Shown: piece after piece, positions 46,576-53,901 of the stretch | Position numbering within the stretch: position 1 is the first letter of the stretch | Layout of the letters: each line of letters begins with the position of its first letter | Translations under genes and position numbers: made by a program | Assembly: GCA_020627825.1 (NCBI GenBank) | Contig: JAHDGD010000001.1 | Location: 17,538 to 81,537, forward strand | Source of the DNA: Saprospiraceae bacterium | Lineage (GTDB): Bacteria > Bacteroidota > Bacteroidia > Chitinophagales > Saprospiraceae | Direction of reading: 5' to 3' | Length of the DNA stretch: 64,000 nt | Notes under the pieces: generated by a model | Databases searched by the model: none | Told to the model about the DNA's origin: nothing | What the model saw: the letters and a program-made list of their open reading frames with translations, nothing else

Positions 46576-46893
46576 TTACATTAAACCTAAGATTTTAGCG
46601 TATTTTATCATTTCTCCCTGATTACTAATTTTAAGTTTTCCAGTTAATATAGCCATCATTGGGTTAAGATCTTTGTTAATCAATCTCATGAGGTTATCTT
46701 CTGAACTCTTTACCACGCACTTTGCTTCGCCTATAAGACCTTCTTCAGCTGTTAATGCGCCATCTTTTATCGCTAGTGTAACTTCCTTTTCCGGATCTCC
46801 TTTTAAAATAAAGTGAAATCGTGTATCATGTCCTTCTAGGGCTGCTTTATTTACTTTTTCAGGTAATCCCATTAAAAACTCAGCTGCATTCAT
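46576..46893 (-). CDS. SCP2 sterol-binding domain protein
   Basis: A 105-residue small protein that is a single SCP2-type lipid-binding domain: FHFILKGDPEKEVTLAIKDG, CVVKSSEDNLMRLINKDLNPM and the end LTGKLKISNQGEMIKYAKI follow the family pattern. It should bind fatty acids or acyl-CoA. The ATG at 46893 is preferred to a TTG at 46899. It follows the OmpA-family gene with six bases between stop and start, so the two are in one operon, a pairing I do not recognise. Confidence 0.84.
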   Translation of the reverse strand: MNAAEFLMGLPEKVNKAALEGHDTRFHFILKGDPEKEVTLAIKDGALTAEEGLIGEAKCVVKSSEDNLMRLINKDLNPMMAILTGKLKISNQGEMIKYAKILGLM

Positions 46894-46899
46894 ATTCAA

Positions 46900-48801
46900 T
46901 TAATTTAGTCTATTTCCATTTTTAAATCCCACAATATATGCACCAGGATAAACTTGAACAACCCTGCCAAGTAAAAAATCTTCAGCATCTTCTTTGGATT
47001 TGTAATCACCTATCATATATAATACGGAACCTGATTTTGATTTATACTCGACTAGGTCATTATGTCTAGTAAAGATTTCATGATCCTTTGAAATAGGATC
47101 TTGAGAAAAATGAACAACTATTTTATAGCCTGTATAATTAAACATCGGATTCTTTTTCTTCATTACTTCTTCAAACTTAGAGCGCTGAGAAACAGGGTTC
47201 ATAAATTCACCTTCCACAACTTCTTCTTGAATCTCTTTTTTCTTTTCAACTTTTACCATTCTGCCTTCGAAAACAGGCAGATCATTTGACTTTTCAGCTT
47301 TTGTTTCTTCTTGATTTTTCTCAATAGCAAGCTCTAATGCTTTTTTCTCTTCTTCTGCAAGTTTTTGTTTTTCCATTGCTTCCATTTCTTCTTCAGCTGC
47401 TTTTTGCTGTTCCATTGCTATCCTTTCTTGTTCAACTCGTAGCGCTTCTCTTTCTATTCTTGATTTTTCTTGCAATTCTTTTTTCTGCATATTTTCATTA
47501 GCCTCTTGTCTTTCTTTTTGCAATTGTAATTCTCTTTGCTCTTTCTCCTTCTTTTTCCTTGCTTCTTGCTCAGCTATTTCCTTTTCAATTTGTTTAATTT
47601 CTTCTTCGCTTCTAGCCTGGCCTCCTATACTAGAAGATGATTCCATTTCTTCTTCAGTTTTCACTTCTGATTCCCCATCAAAAATTGTCTTTAGGAACTC
47701 CTCTTCTACTCTGATCTCTGCTAATGTCTTTAAATTTTTCTTTGTTTTATCCACGTTTAGTACCCGTATCTCAGTTCTTCTATTTTCTTGGTGTTCTGCT
47801 TCGGAACATTGAACGCCATCCGCACATTTATTTTTCAGGTATTGTTCACCAAAACCTGCCGAGATAATTTGATTGGTGGATACATCTAAGGTATTAACTA
47901 AGTAATCAACAGCTGCTTCAGCTCTTCTTTTACTTAAATCTAAATTGCTTTCAGCTGTACCTCGTGAATCAGTATGAGCACCTAATTCAACTTTAATTTG
48001 TGGATTATCTTTAATGACTAATGCGAGATTTTTCAATGATTTTTTTGCTTCTGATCGAAGTGTCGCTTTACCTAAATCATAAAAAATATTTTCCACAGTA
48101 AACGTCTTACCGTCGAATAACGGGTCTAATTCTACATTTGCTAATAAAACACCCATTGTATTTTTATCAGAAAGATTGTCCGTAACACCTGGTTGAACAT
48201 TCCCTACTCCATCGAAACATAATATACAGCCTTCAATATTAACATATGCCTCCATTCTTTTGGTAAGAAAGCCATCTTTGCGAATCATTATGGTATAATG
48301 ATTTCCTTGATCGAAATGAACATCGAAATCCATTTCAGGATGATCCTTAAGATTTAAAACTTCTTCCTTTGTCGTATTATTATAAACTTCGATCCATGCA
48401 CCAACAATAGCATCCACGGGGATGTCTACACTTTCTCTTTTGGGTGCTAGTGTAACTTCAAAATCATATCCTGGCTCACGTTGCATTTTTACTTTTACAA
48501 ATTGCTTATCGCCATCTTTTGCTGAGGTTTTAAAATCCACAGATTTTTTATAAAACAATTGTTTCTGAGCATGAACTACATAGGATTTACCTGCAGTTAC
48601 TTCAGCTTGAAAAAAGCCATCTTGATTAGTTTCTCCAGTGAAAACACTTACACCCGATTCCTTATCAACAATTTCTACAGAGACTTGATTTAAGAACCCT
48701 CTATTTCCATCTTCATACACATATCCTTCCACAATATTTACTTGAGCATTACTTAGGAAATAGAAACATAAAAAAAGAAAACTTACAATATACTTATTCA
48801 T
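46900..48801 (-). CDS. OmpA-family protein with carboxypeptidase-like repeats, coiled coil and C-terminal SPOR-like domain
   Basis: A 633-residue envelope protein: signal peptide (residues 1-19, NAQ), a CarboxypepD_reg-like Ig domain (23-105), a second beta domain (108-200), the OmpA peptidoglycan-binding domain near 235-350 (FYDLGKATLRSEAKKSL, GAHTDSRGTAESNLDLSKRR, NRRTEIRVL), an E/K/Q-rich coiled coil (375-520) and a C-terminal part (about 560-633) with YKIVVHFSQDP and AEDFLLGRVVQVYPGAYIVGF that resembles SPOR-type folds. It should tie the outer membrane to peptidoglycan. No beta-barrel is present, so it is likely periplasmic. Followed by the SCP2 gene. Confidence 0.85.
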   Translation of the reverse strand: MNKYIVSFLFLCFYFLSNAQVNIVEGYVYEDGNRGFLNQVSVEIVDKESGVSVFTGETNQDGFFQAEVTAGKSYVVHAQKQLFYKKSVDFKTSAKDGDKQFVKVKMQREPGYDFEVTLAPKRESVDIPVDAIVGAWIEVYNNTTKEEVLNLKDHPEMDFDVHFDQGNHYTIMIRKDGFLTKRMEAYVNIEGCILCFDGVGNVQPGVTDNLSDKNTMGVLLANVELDPLFDGKTFTVENIFYDLGKATLRSEAKKSLKNLALVIKDNPQIKVELGAHTDSRGTAESNLDLSKRRAEAAVDYLVNTLDVSTNQIISAGFGEQYLKNKCADGVQCSEAEHQENRRTEIRVLNVDKTKKNLKTLAEIRVEEEFLKTIFDGESEVKTEEEMESSSSIGGQARSEEEIKQIEKEIAEQEARKKKEKEQRELQLQKERQEANENMQKKELQEKSRIEREALRVEQERIAMEQQKAAEEEMEAMEKQKLAEEEKKALELAIEKNQEETKAEKSNDLPVFEGRMVKVEKKKEIQEEVVEGEFMNPVSQRSKFEEVMKKKNPMFNYTGYKIVVHFSQDPISKDHEIFTRHNDLVEYKSKSGSVLYMIGDYKSKEDAEDFLLGRVVQVYPGAYIVGFKNGNRLN

Positions 48802-48823
48802 AATTTATTATTAAATCACATGA

Positions 48824-48846
48824 TTTTTGGGCTTTAAGCCCAAAAA
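48824..48846. repeat. Dispersed palindrome, exact GGGCTTWAAGCCC core
   Basis: Perfect palindrome with T5/A5 flanks between the CoA-transferase B stop (48870) and the OmpA-family start (48801), 22 bases before that ATG. Confidence 0.85.
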
Positions 48847-48869
48847 CCTTTTAGGAACACCCCAAAAGT

Positions 48870-49529
48870 TTAAAAAATGATTTCTGGAACATTTTGATCT
48901 GCGTGTAATTTACCTTCAGTTGATTGTGCTATTTCATCAATACTTATGCCTGGTGCCTTTTCCAATAGAACAAATGCTCCTTCTTTAATTTCAAATACAC
49001 CCAAGTTGGTAACAACTTTCTTAATACAATTTGTTCCCGTCAGTGGCAAAGTGCATGATTTTAATAGTTTAGAATCACCTTTTCTGTTCGTATGTGTCAT
49101 GGCTACGATAATATTATCCGCACCAGCTACCAAATCCATTGCGCCTCCCATTCCTTTAACCATCTTACCAGGAATTTTCCAATTCGCAATATCACCTTGT
49201 TCAGAAACCTGCATAGCTCCCAATACAGTGAGATCCACACGACCACTTCTAATCATCGCAAAACTCATTGCAGAATCAAATATAGCAGACCCATCTAGAG
49301 TAGTAACTGTTTGCTTTCCAGCATTAATCAAATCTGCATCTACTTGTTCTTCTGTTGGGAAAGGTCCCATTCCAAGCAAACCATTTTCAGATTGTAACGT
49401 GACATTTATACCACTAGGGATGAAATTTGCTATCAATGTTGGAATCCCTATCCCTAAATTGACATAGTATCCATCCTGTAATTCTGCTGCAATTCTTTTT
49501 GCAATTCCATTTTTATCTAATCCTTTCAT
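48870..49529 (-). CDS. scoB: 3-oxoacid CoA-transferase subunit B
   Basis: A 219-residue beta subunit of a class I CoA-transferase. The catalytic glutamate is E48 in [14 protein letters not shown], and [16 protein letters not shown] precedes it. It forms the active site with subunit A, which is encoded directly upstream with a four-base overlap (ATGA, 49526-49529). It moves CoA between succinyl-CoA and acetoacetate (or a related 3-oxoacid), linking ketone-body or polyhydroxybutyrate-type metabolism to the TCA cycle. Confidence 0.93.
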   Translation of the reverse strand: MKGLDKNGIAKRIAAELQDGYYVNLGIGIPTLIANFIPSGINVTLQSENGLLGMGPFPTEEQVDADLINAGKQTVTTLDGSAIFDSAMSFAMIRSGRVDLTVLGAMQVSEQGDIANWKIPGKMVKGMGGAMDLVAGADNIIVAMTHTNRKGDSKLLKSCTLPLTGTNCIKKVVTNLGVFEIKEGAFVLLEKAPGISIDEIAQSTEGKLHADQNVPEIIF

Positions 49530-50221
49530 GAGTTTCTTACAGTTCTTTGTTCAATTCTTTTTTCGTAATCTGTACCTTGAAAAATTGTATTTACAAATAT
49601 ACCTGGTATATGTATAAAATTAGGATCCAATTCACCTGCAGGAACTAGCTCCTCAACTTCTGCAATGGTAATCTTTCCAGCCATTGCCATCATAGGGTTA
49701 AAATTTCTTGCTGTACCTTTAAAAATAAGATTACCGGCCGTGTCTCCTTTCCAAGCTTTTACAATAGCAAAATCACTTTTAAAACTGTATTCTAAAATAT
49801 AGTTTTTCCCATCAAATTCTCGTATTTCTTTATTTTCAGCTACTTCTGTTCCATAGCCTGCAGGAGTAAAAAAAGCTGGAATACCAGCACCTGTAGCTCT
49901 TATCCTTTCTGCTAATGTACCTTGAGGTATTAAATCGACTTCTAATTCACCAGATAAAAGTTGACGCTCGAACTCTTGATTTTCTCCAACATAGCTCGAG
50001 ATCATTTTCTTGACTTGTTTATTTTGAAGCATGAGCCCGATACCAAAATCATCAACACCTGCATTATTACTTATACAGGTTAAATCCTTTACTTCTGATG
50101 CTGCCAAAGCTGAAATTGTATTCTCTGGAATTCCACATAATCCAAAACCACCAAGCATTAGCGTCATACCACTTTCAATACCTTTGATGGCTTGATTGGC
50201 GTTTTCAACAACTTTACTCAT
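49526..50221 (-). CDS. scoA: 3-oxoacid CoA-transferase subunit A
   Basis: A 231-residue alpha subunit: [19 protein letters not shown] is the CoA-binding glycine loop, with [20 protein letters not shown] and the [18 protein letters not shown] stretch usual for SCOT-type enzymes. It overlaps scoB by four bases and starts three bases past the stop of a hotdog-fold gene, so the three form one transcription unit. The exact acceptor 3-oxoacid is not fixed by sequence. Confidence 0.93.
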   Translation of the reverse strand: MSKVVENANQAIKGIESGMTLMLGGFGLCGIPENTISALAASEVKDLTCISNNAGVDDFGIGLMLQNKQVKKMISSYVGENQEFERQLLSGELEVDLIPQGTLAERIRATGAGIPAFFTPAGYGTEVAENKEIREFDGKNYILEYSFKSDFAIVKAWKGDTAGNLIFKGTARNFNPMMAMAGKITIAEVEELVPAGELDPNFIHIPGIFVNTIFQGTDYEKRIEQRTVRNS

Positions 50222-50224
50222 TAT

Positions 50225-50719
50225 TTATTTTTTTACTTTAACAGATAATCCCAAAGCGAAAGTTGCTACTTTTTCTTGATTTGATTCGTTATAATGTGTA
50301 AACGCATCGACATAGATTTTTTCTGACTTTCTTTCAGGATACTTAATAGTTTCTTCAAGCAATTTTTCAAATATAGTTAAATCCTTTACCTCAAAATAAA
50401 CATTTGAATCAGGTCTTTTTAAGTATTTACTTTCCATGTCTGCAAAAACAAGAGAAAACTTAGCTTTTTCTAATTGCGCAAAATATGCATATGGCAATCC
50501 TGCTGCTAATTCAGCACCCATTACAAGTGCTCCAAGGTACATCGAATTTAAATGATTCTTGGTTTTTCGATTTAGTTTAACACGAACGACCACTTTTTCT
50601 CTACTGAAATGAACAACTTTTGGAGAAATAAAACCAAGCAACCTTATTTTGAATGTACCTAGCATCCATAACATTCTATTTATTTCTTTAATAGATGTTG
50701 ACTTATAAAATTTATTCAT
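50225..50719 (-). CDS. DUF4442 hotdog-fold protein
   Basis: A 164-residue protein of the DUF4442 family, a hotdog fold related to acyl-CoA thioesterases. NHLNSMYLGALVMGAELAAG near residues 56-75 is the hotdog central helix region, and ALGLSVKVKK is the last strand. Being in one unit with the CoA-transferase genes (three-base gap), it likely hydrolyses or binds an acyl-CoA in the same pathway. A catalytic Asp or Glu cannot be assigned with confidence. Confidence 0.83.
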   Translation of the reverse strand: MNKFYKSTSIKEINRMLWMLGTFKIRLLGFISPKVVHFSREKVVVRVKLNRKTKNHLNSMYLGALVMGAELAAGLPYAYFAQLEKAKFSLVFADMESKYLKRPDSNVYFEVKDLTIFEKLLEETIKYPERKSEKIYVDAFTHYNESNQEKVATFALGLSVKVKK

Positions 50720-50863
50720 ATATATTTATAGTTGTCTATCCTTATATAAATTAAGGTATTATAAGACCAAAGGTAACACATTATGATATGCAAAGTAATT
50801 TTTTTTAAACAATAAGGCAACGAATAAAAAAGTTATAGAATCTAATCATAAACTTGACTTTTT

Positions 50864-51421
50864 ATGCCTTTAAAAGCTCATAGCTTGACAGAAAAACAAC
50901 TCATAGAGGGTTGCAAAAAGCGTTTGCCAAAATATCAAAAAGGTGTTTTTGATAGATATGCAGGCAAGATGCTGGCTGTGTGTAGACGTTATGCACGTCA
51001 TGAAATGGAGGCAGAAGATATGATGCAAGATGGTTTTGTCAAAGTATTTAGATACATCGATACTTTCGGAGACAAAGGATCATTTGAAGGATGGGTTAGA
51101 AGGATTATGGTTAATACAGCGCTTAAACATTGTAGTAAAAGTTCTTTCAAAAAAGAAACAATTGGTGTTGAAACAATGCCTGAAAATTCTATTAATCCTG
51201 AAGTATTTGCCAAAATAGGAACAGACGAGTTAATGAATCTTATTCAATCACTCCCGACTGGCTATAGAATTGTTTTTAATTTGTATGCAATCGAAGGCTT
51301 TAGTCATAAAGAGATAGCAGAAAATTTAGGAATTGGTGAAAGTACAAGCAGATCTCAACTAGTCAAGGCAAGAAGAATTTTGAAGCAGAAAGTAGAAGAA
51401 TTAGGAAAAATTGCAGTATGA
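50864..51421 (+). CDS. ECF-type RNA polymerase sigma factor
   Basis: A 185-residue sigma-70 family protein with only regions 2 and 4. Region 2 has the core-binding and -10 contact stretch HEMEAEDMMQDGFVKVFRYID and FEGWVRRIMVNTALKH near residues 45-95. Region 4 holds the helix-turn-helix FSHKEIAENLGIGESTSRSQL near 145-170. It overlaps the following gene by four bases (ATGA), and that gene encodes an anti-sigma-like protein. It is therefore a membrane-signalled sigma factor; the signal is unknown. Confidence 0.93.
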   Translation: MPLKAHSLTEKQLIEGCKKRLPKYQKGVFDRYAGKMLAVCRRYARHEMEAEDMMQDGFVKVFRYIDTFGDKGSFEGWVRRIMVNTALKHCSKSSFKKETIGVETMPENSINPEVFAKIGTDELMNLIQSLPTGYRIVFNLYAIEGFSHKEIAENLGIGESTSRSQLVKARRILKQKVEELGKIAV

Positions 51422-52794
51422 GTGAGTTTGACGATTTATTTAAATCAAGGCTAGAAGGGCATGAAGTTGATGTGCCTCAAGATATGTGGTCAAGAATACA
51501 GAGTGCTCAAGAACCTCAAAACGTAAACCGTAAAAAAGGTGTAGCTTGGAAATTAGCATCAAGTCTTGTCGTATTCCTGATTATTTTGTGTGGAATACTA
51601 TTTCACTCTTATGATCCCCAAAATCAAACGATTAGCTCTACTGAAAAAGTAATCGATTGTGAACCTTCTAGTTTTGCGGACCATATCAAAACATCAAATA
51701 ATGCATCAAATGATATTTTAATTGCAAAGTCTGATTCAGAGTTGGCAGCTATTTTGATTAAAAATTTTGATGGAATAGAAAAGAAAGAATTTGCGAATAC
51801 TTCGAAAAGTAAAAATCAAGTAAAACCAATTAAGTTTTTTTTTGAGAAAAAGAATTCTGTTTCTGAAAATTTAAATTCGCAATCCGATAGAATTGATAAA
51901 GAGAAATTATTTGGTGAGGAAAAGGTAAAAAATAAAGAAAGTATAGATCATACTTCTATTCTGAATACTATACCTACTTATAAATTCCCGTCAAGACTAA
52001 CAGTTGACTTTAACTTTATGCCAGAATATGACAAGAAATGTCCTTCGTTTGGGAAAAGTTTACATGGATATTTTAGTGTCGAAACGTATGTTTCTTCTGA
52101 TTATAATTTAAAGACATTGGTTACAGATAACGAAGAATTTAAACCTTATGCTGATCTTAGATCATCAACTGAAAGAGGTTTATACTCTTACAGTTATGGA
52201 GTGCGCTTTAAATGGCACAACAACTCTGGACTTGGCTTAGGGATTGGGTTGGATAGAAGTATCGTTAATGAGAAATTTACTTTTGTAGAAAATGATGCGA
52301 GAGAAGTAAAAGTTATCATTAGTATTGATACATTATTCAATATGGATGGAAGTTTTACAACATCTACAGATACAACACGGGTTGAAATTCAAGGTACTAG
52401 AACCAACATTATTAACAACAGCTATACTTCACTTGACTTACCTTTGCATTTATCTTACCAGATGGAGTTCAGAAGATGGGCCATAGCTTTGAGTGGAGGG
52501 ATATATGTTAATTTAATGTTTGATCAGAAAGGGCGAATCCTTAACTTTCAAGGCGAACCAGCATGGATTAATAATGATGAAAAAAATGAACTTGATATTT
52601 ATAGAGCCTCAAGTGGTGTGAAATTTGATGGGGCAATAACCTTAGTATATCATTTAAATAACTACTTAGATATATTGGCAGAACCCTATTTTAGATATAA
52701 TCCAAATTCTTTAACAAGAGAAAACAGCCCTGTTCAACATTTTAACAATACAATGGGTATAAGAACAGGAATAAGGTATAATTTTGGGTTTTAA
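51418..52794 (+). CDS. Anti-sigma-like N-terminus fused to an outer-membrane beta-barrel-like domain
   Basis: A 458-residue protein. Residues 1-40 are a short cytosolic-type segment (FDDLFKSRLEGHEVDVPQDMWSRI) that fits anti-sigma or sigma-linked membrane proteins, followed by a single membrane helix (45-62). A Ser/Lys-rich linker (70-185) and a C-terminal beta-barrel-like part from about residue 205 (repeated aromatic strands, ending IRTGIRYNFGF with a C-terminal Phe) complete it. How one chain could be both in the inner and outer membrane is unclear. It is coupled to the sigma factor gene by a four-base overlap, and a variant of the dispersed palindrome covers its stop codon. Confidence 0.74.
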   Translation: MSEFDDLFKSRLEGHEVDVPQDMWSRIQSAQEPQNVNRKKGVAWKLASSLVVFLIILCGILFHSYDPQNQTISSTEKVIDCEPSSFADHIKTSNNASNDILIAKSDSELAAILIKNFDGIEKKEFANTSKSKNQVKPIKFFFEKKNSVSENLNSQSDRIDKEKLFGEEKVKNKESIDHTSILNTIPTYKFPSRLTVDFNFMPEYDKKCPSFGKSLHGYFSVETYVSSDYNLKTLVTDNEEFKPYADLRSSTERGLYSYSYGVRFKWHNNSGLGLGIGLDRSIVNEKFTFVENDAREVKVIISIDTLFNMDGSFTTSTDTTRVEIQGTRTNIINNSYTSLDLPLHLSYQMEFRRWAIALSGGIYVNLMFDQKGRILNFQGEPAWINNDEKNELDIYRASSGVKFDGAITLVYHLNNYLDILAEPYFRYNPNSLTRENSPVQHFNNTMGIRTGIRYNFGF

Positions 52795-52801
52795 CCCAAA
52801 A
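52782..52801. repeat. Palindrome variant GGGTTTTAACCC overlapping a stop codon
   Basis: Perfect 20-base palindrome with T4/A4 flanks; the TAA stop of the anti-sigma-like gene (52792-52794) lies within it. Same T-stem-A polarity as the rest of the family. Confidence 0.75.
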
Positions 52802-52823
52802 ATTTGAAGAAGATATTGAACAT

Positions 52824-53783
52824 ATGAAGAAAAGGTATACATATTTTTTATGGTGCATTTGTTGCGTAGTGATAATGAATAGTTGTGTTAAAACAGACGT
52901 CATAGATGATTTTACTCCGATAGAAGAAAAGTGGATGTCTGTTGATGATTTTATATCAAGCTCAAATACTAGCAAAACTTTTGAAATTCCTGATGCATCA
53001 AAAGAATTTATTTTCAAAATGGATCATGGCTTACTCAAAATTGCGGCAGGAGCGATTATTGATGCGACAAATCAGCCTATTGAAGGTCCTGTGACGTTAG
53101 AATACAAAGAAATTTTCGACTATAAAGATTTATTTCTAAATGGTATTCATACAGTAGATTTAGCTGGCGAGCCTACCTATGGTAGATATATTGTGAAAAT
53201 TGCTTTAAAAAGAGGAAATGAACAATTGGATATAGATGTATTTAATCCCATTTCTATATATTATGACACAAATGACAACTCTGTAGACTTTGAACAAGTA
53301 TTCAGCTGGCAGACGGATCAGAATGATGAAGGATGGAATTTAGCTGCTAACTTTGATCTTTACGAAGAATCATGGGATATAGATTATGAAGGAGAAAATT
53401 TCAAAGGTGACGGTTACAGACTACTTGTTCGTTCTTCAGGATTTACAAGTATTGCCGAAATTGAATCATTAAAATATACCAATACACAAGATTTTGGAAT
53501 CGTTGAATTAAGTGTATCAGATGAATTTAAAAACTCTGAAACACAGGTATATTATGCAAGAAAAAATGACTTTGCAATGGTTCCTATGTACCTAGAAAAT
53601 GGTAAATATAAATATGAAAACGTTCGTAAAGGTGAAGAGGTTACTTTTTTTGGAGTAACTGTAATAAATGAAAAGTTATACTTTGCTAAAAGGAACATCA
53701 TTGTAGGAGACACTAATGAATATACGCTGAACTTTAATGAGAGCAGTTATATTCAAATAATAGAAGAATTACGCAACATGTAA
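52824..53783 (+). CDS. Lipoprotein of unknown function in the sigma factor operon
   Basis: A 319-residue lipoprotein with lipobox IMNSC (Cys at residue 21). The mature part begins with an acidic and hydrophobic segment, then a beta-rich domain (residues 60-150: LKIAAGAIIDATNQPIEG and VTLEYKEIFDYKDLFLNGI) that resembles the extracellular sensor parts of Bacteroidota surface lipoproteins. A second beta-rich part follows. No family could be named. It lies 29 bases after the anti-sigma-like gene and before a strong terminator, so it is the last gene of the sigma operon. Confidence 0.65.
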   Translation: MKKRYTYFLWCICCVVIMNSCVKTDVIDDFTPIEEKWMSVDDFISSSNTSKTFEIPDASKEFIFKMDHGLLKIAAGAIIDATNQPIEGPVTLEYKEIFDYKDLFLNGIHTVDLAGEPTYGRYIVKIALKRGNEQLDIDVFNPISIYYDTNDNSVDFEQVFSWQTDQNDEGWNLAANFDLYEESWDIDYEGENFKGDGYRLLVRSSGFTSIAEIESLKYTNTQDFGIVELSVSDEFKNSETQVYYARKNDFAMVPMYLENGKYKYENVRKGEEVTFFGVTVINEKLYFAKRNIIVGDTNEYTLNFNESSYIQIIEELRNM

Positions 53784-53814
53784 TAAAGAAAGTTTTTTAT
53801 TCGTAAATGGGAGT

Positions 53815-53849
53815 GGTCCACTACAAATTTTTGTAGTGGGCCTTTTTTT
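53815..53849 (+). terminator. Strong intrinsic terminator after the sigma factor operon
   Basis: Stem of about ten base pairs CCACTACAAA / TTTGTAGTGG plus outer GG/CC pairs, followed by T7. It lies 31 bases past the lipoprotein stop and closes the operon of the sigma factor. Confidence 0.93.
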
Positions 53850-53901
53850 GTTATTTTTACGAACATAGTTAATAACTCCTTGTTAACCATCAAACTAAAG
53901 C

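Noticed and set aside
48946..49467. 173-residue open frame on the plus strand
   Set aside because: Antisense to the CoA-transferase B gene, whose catalytic motif and overlap with subunit A leave no doubt about the coding strand.
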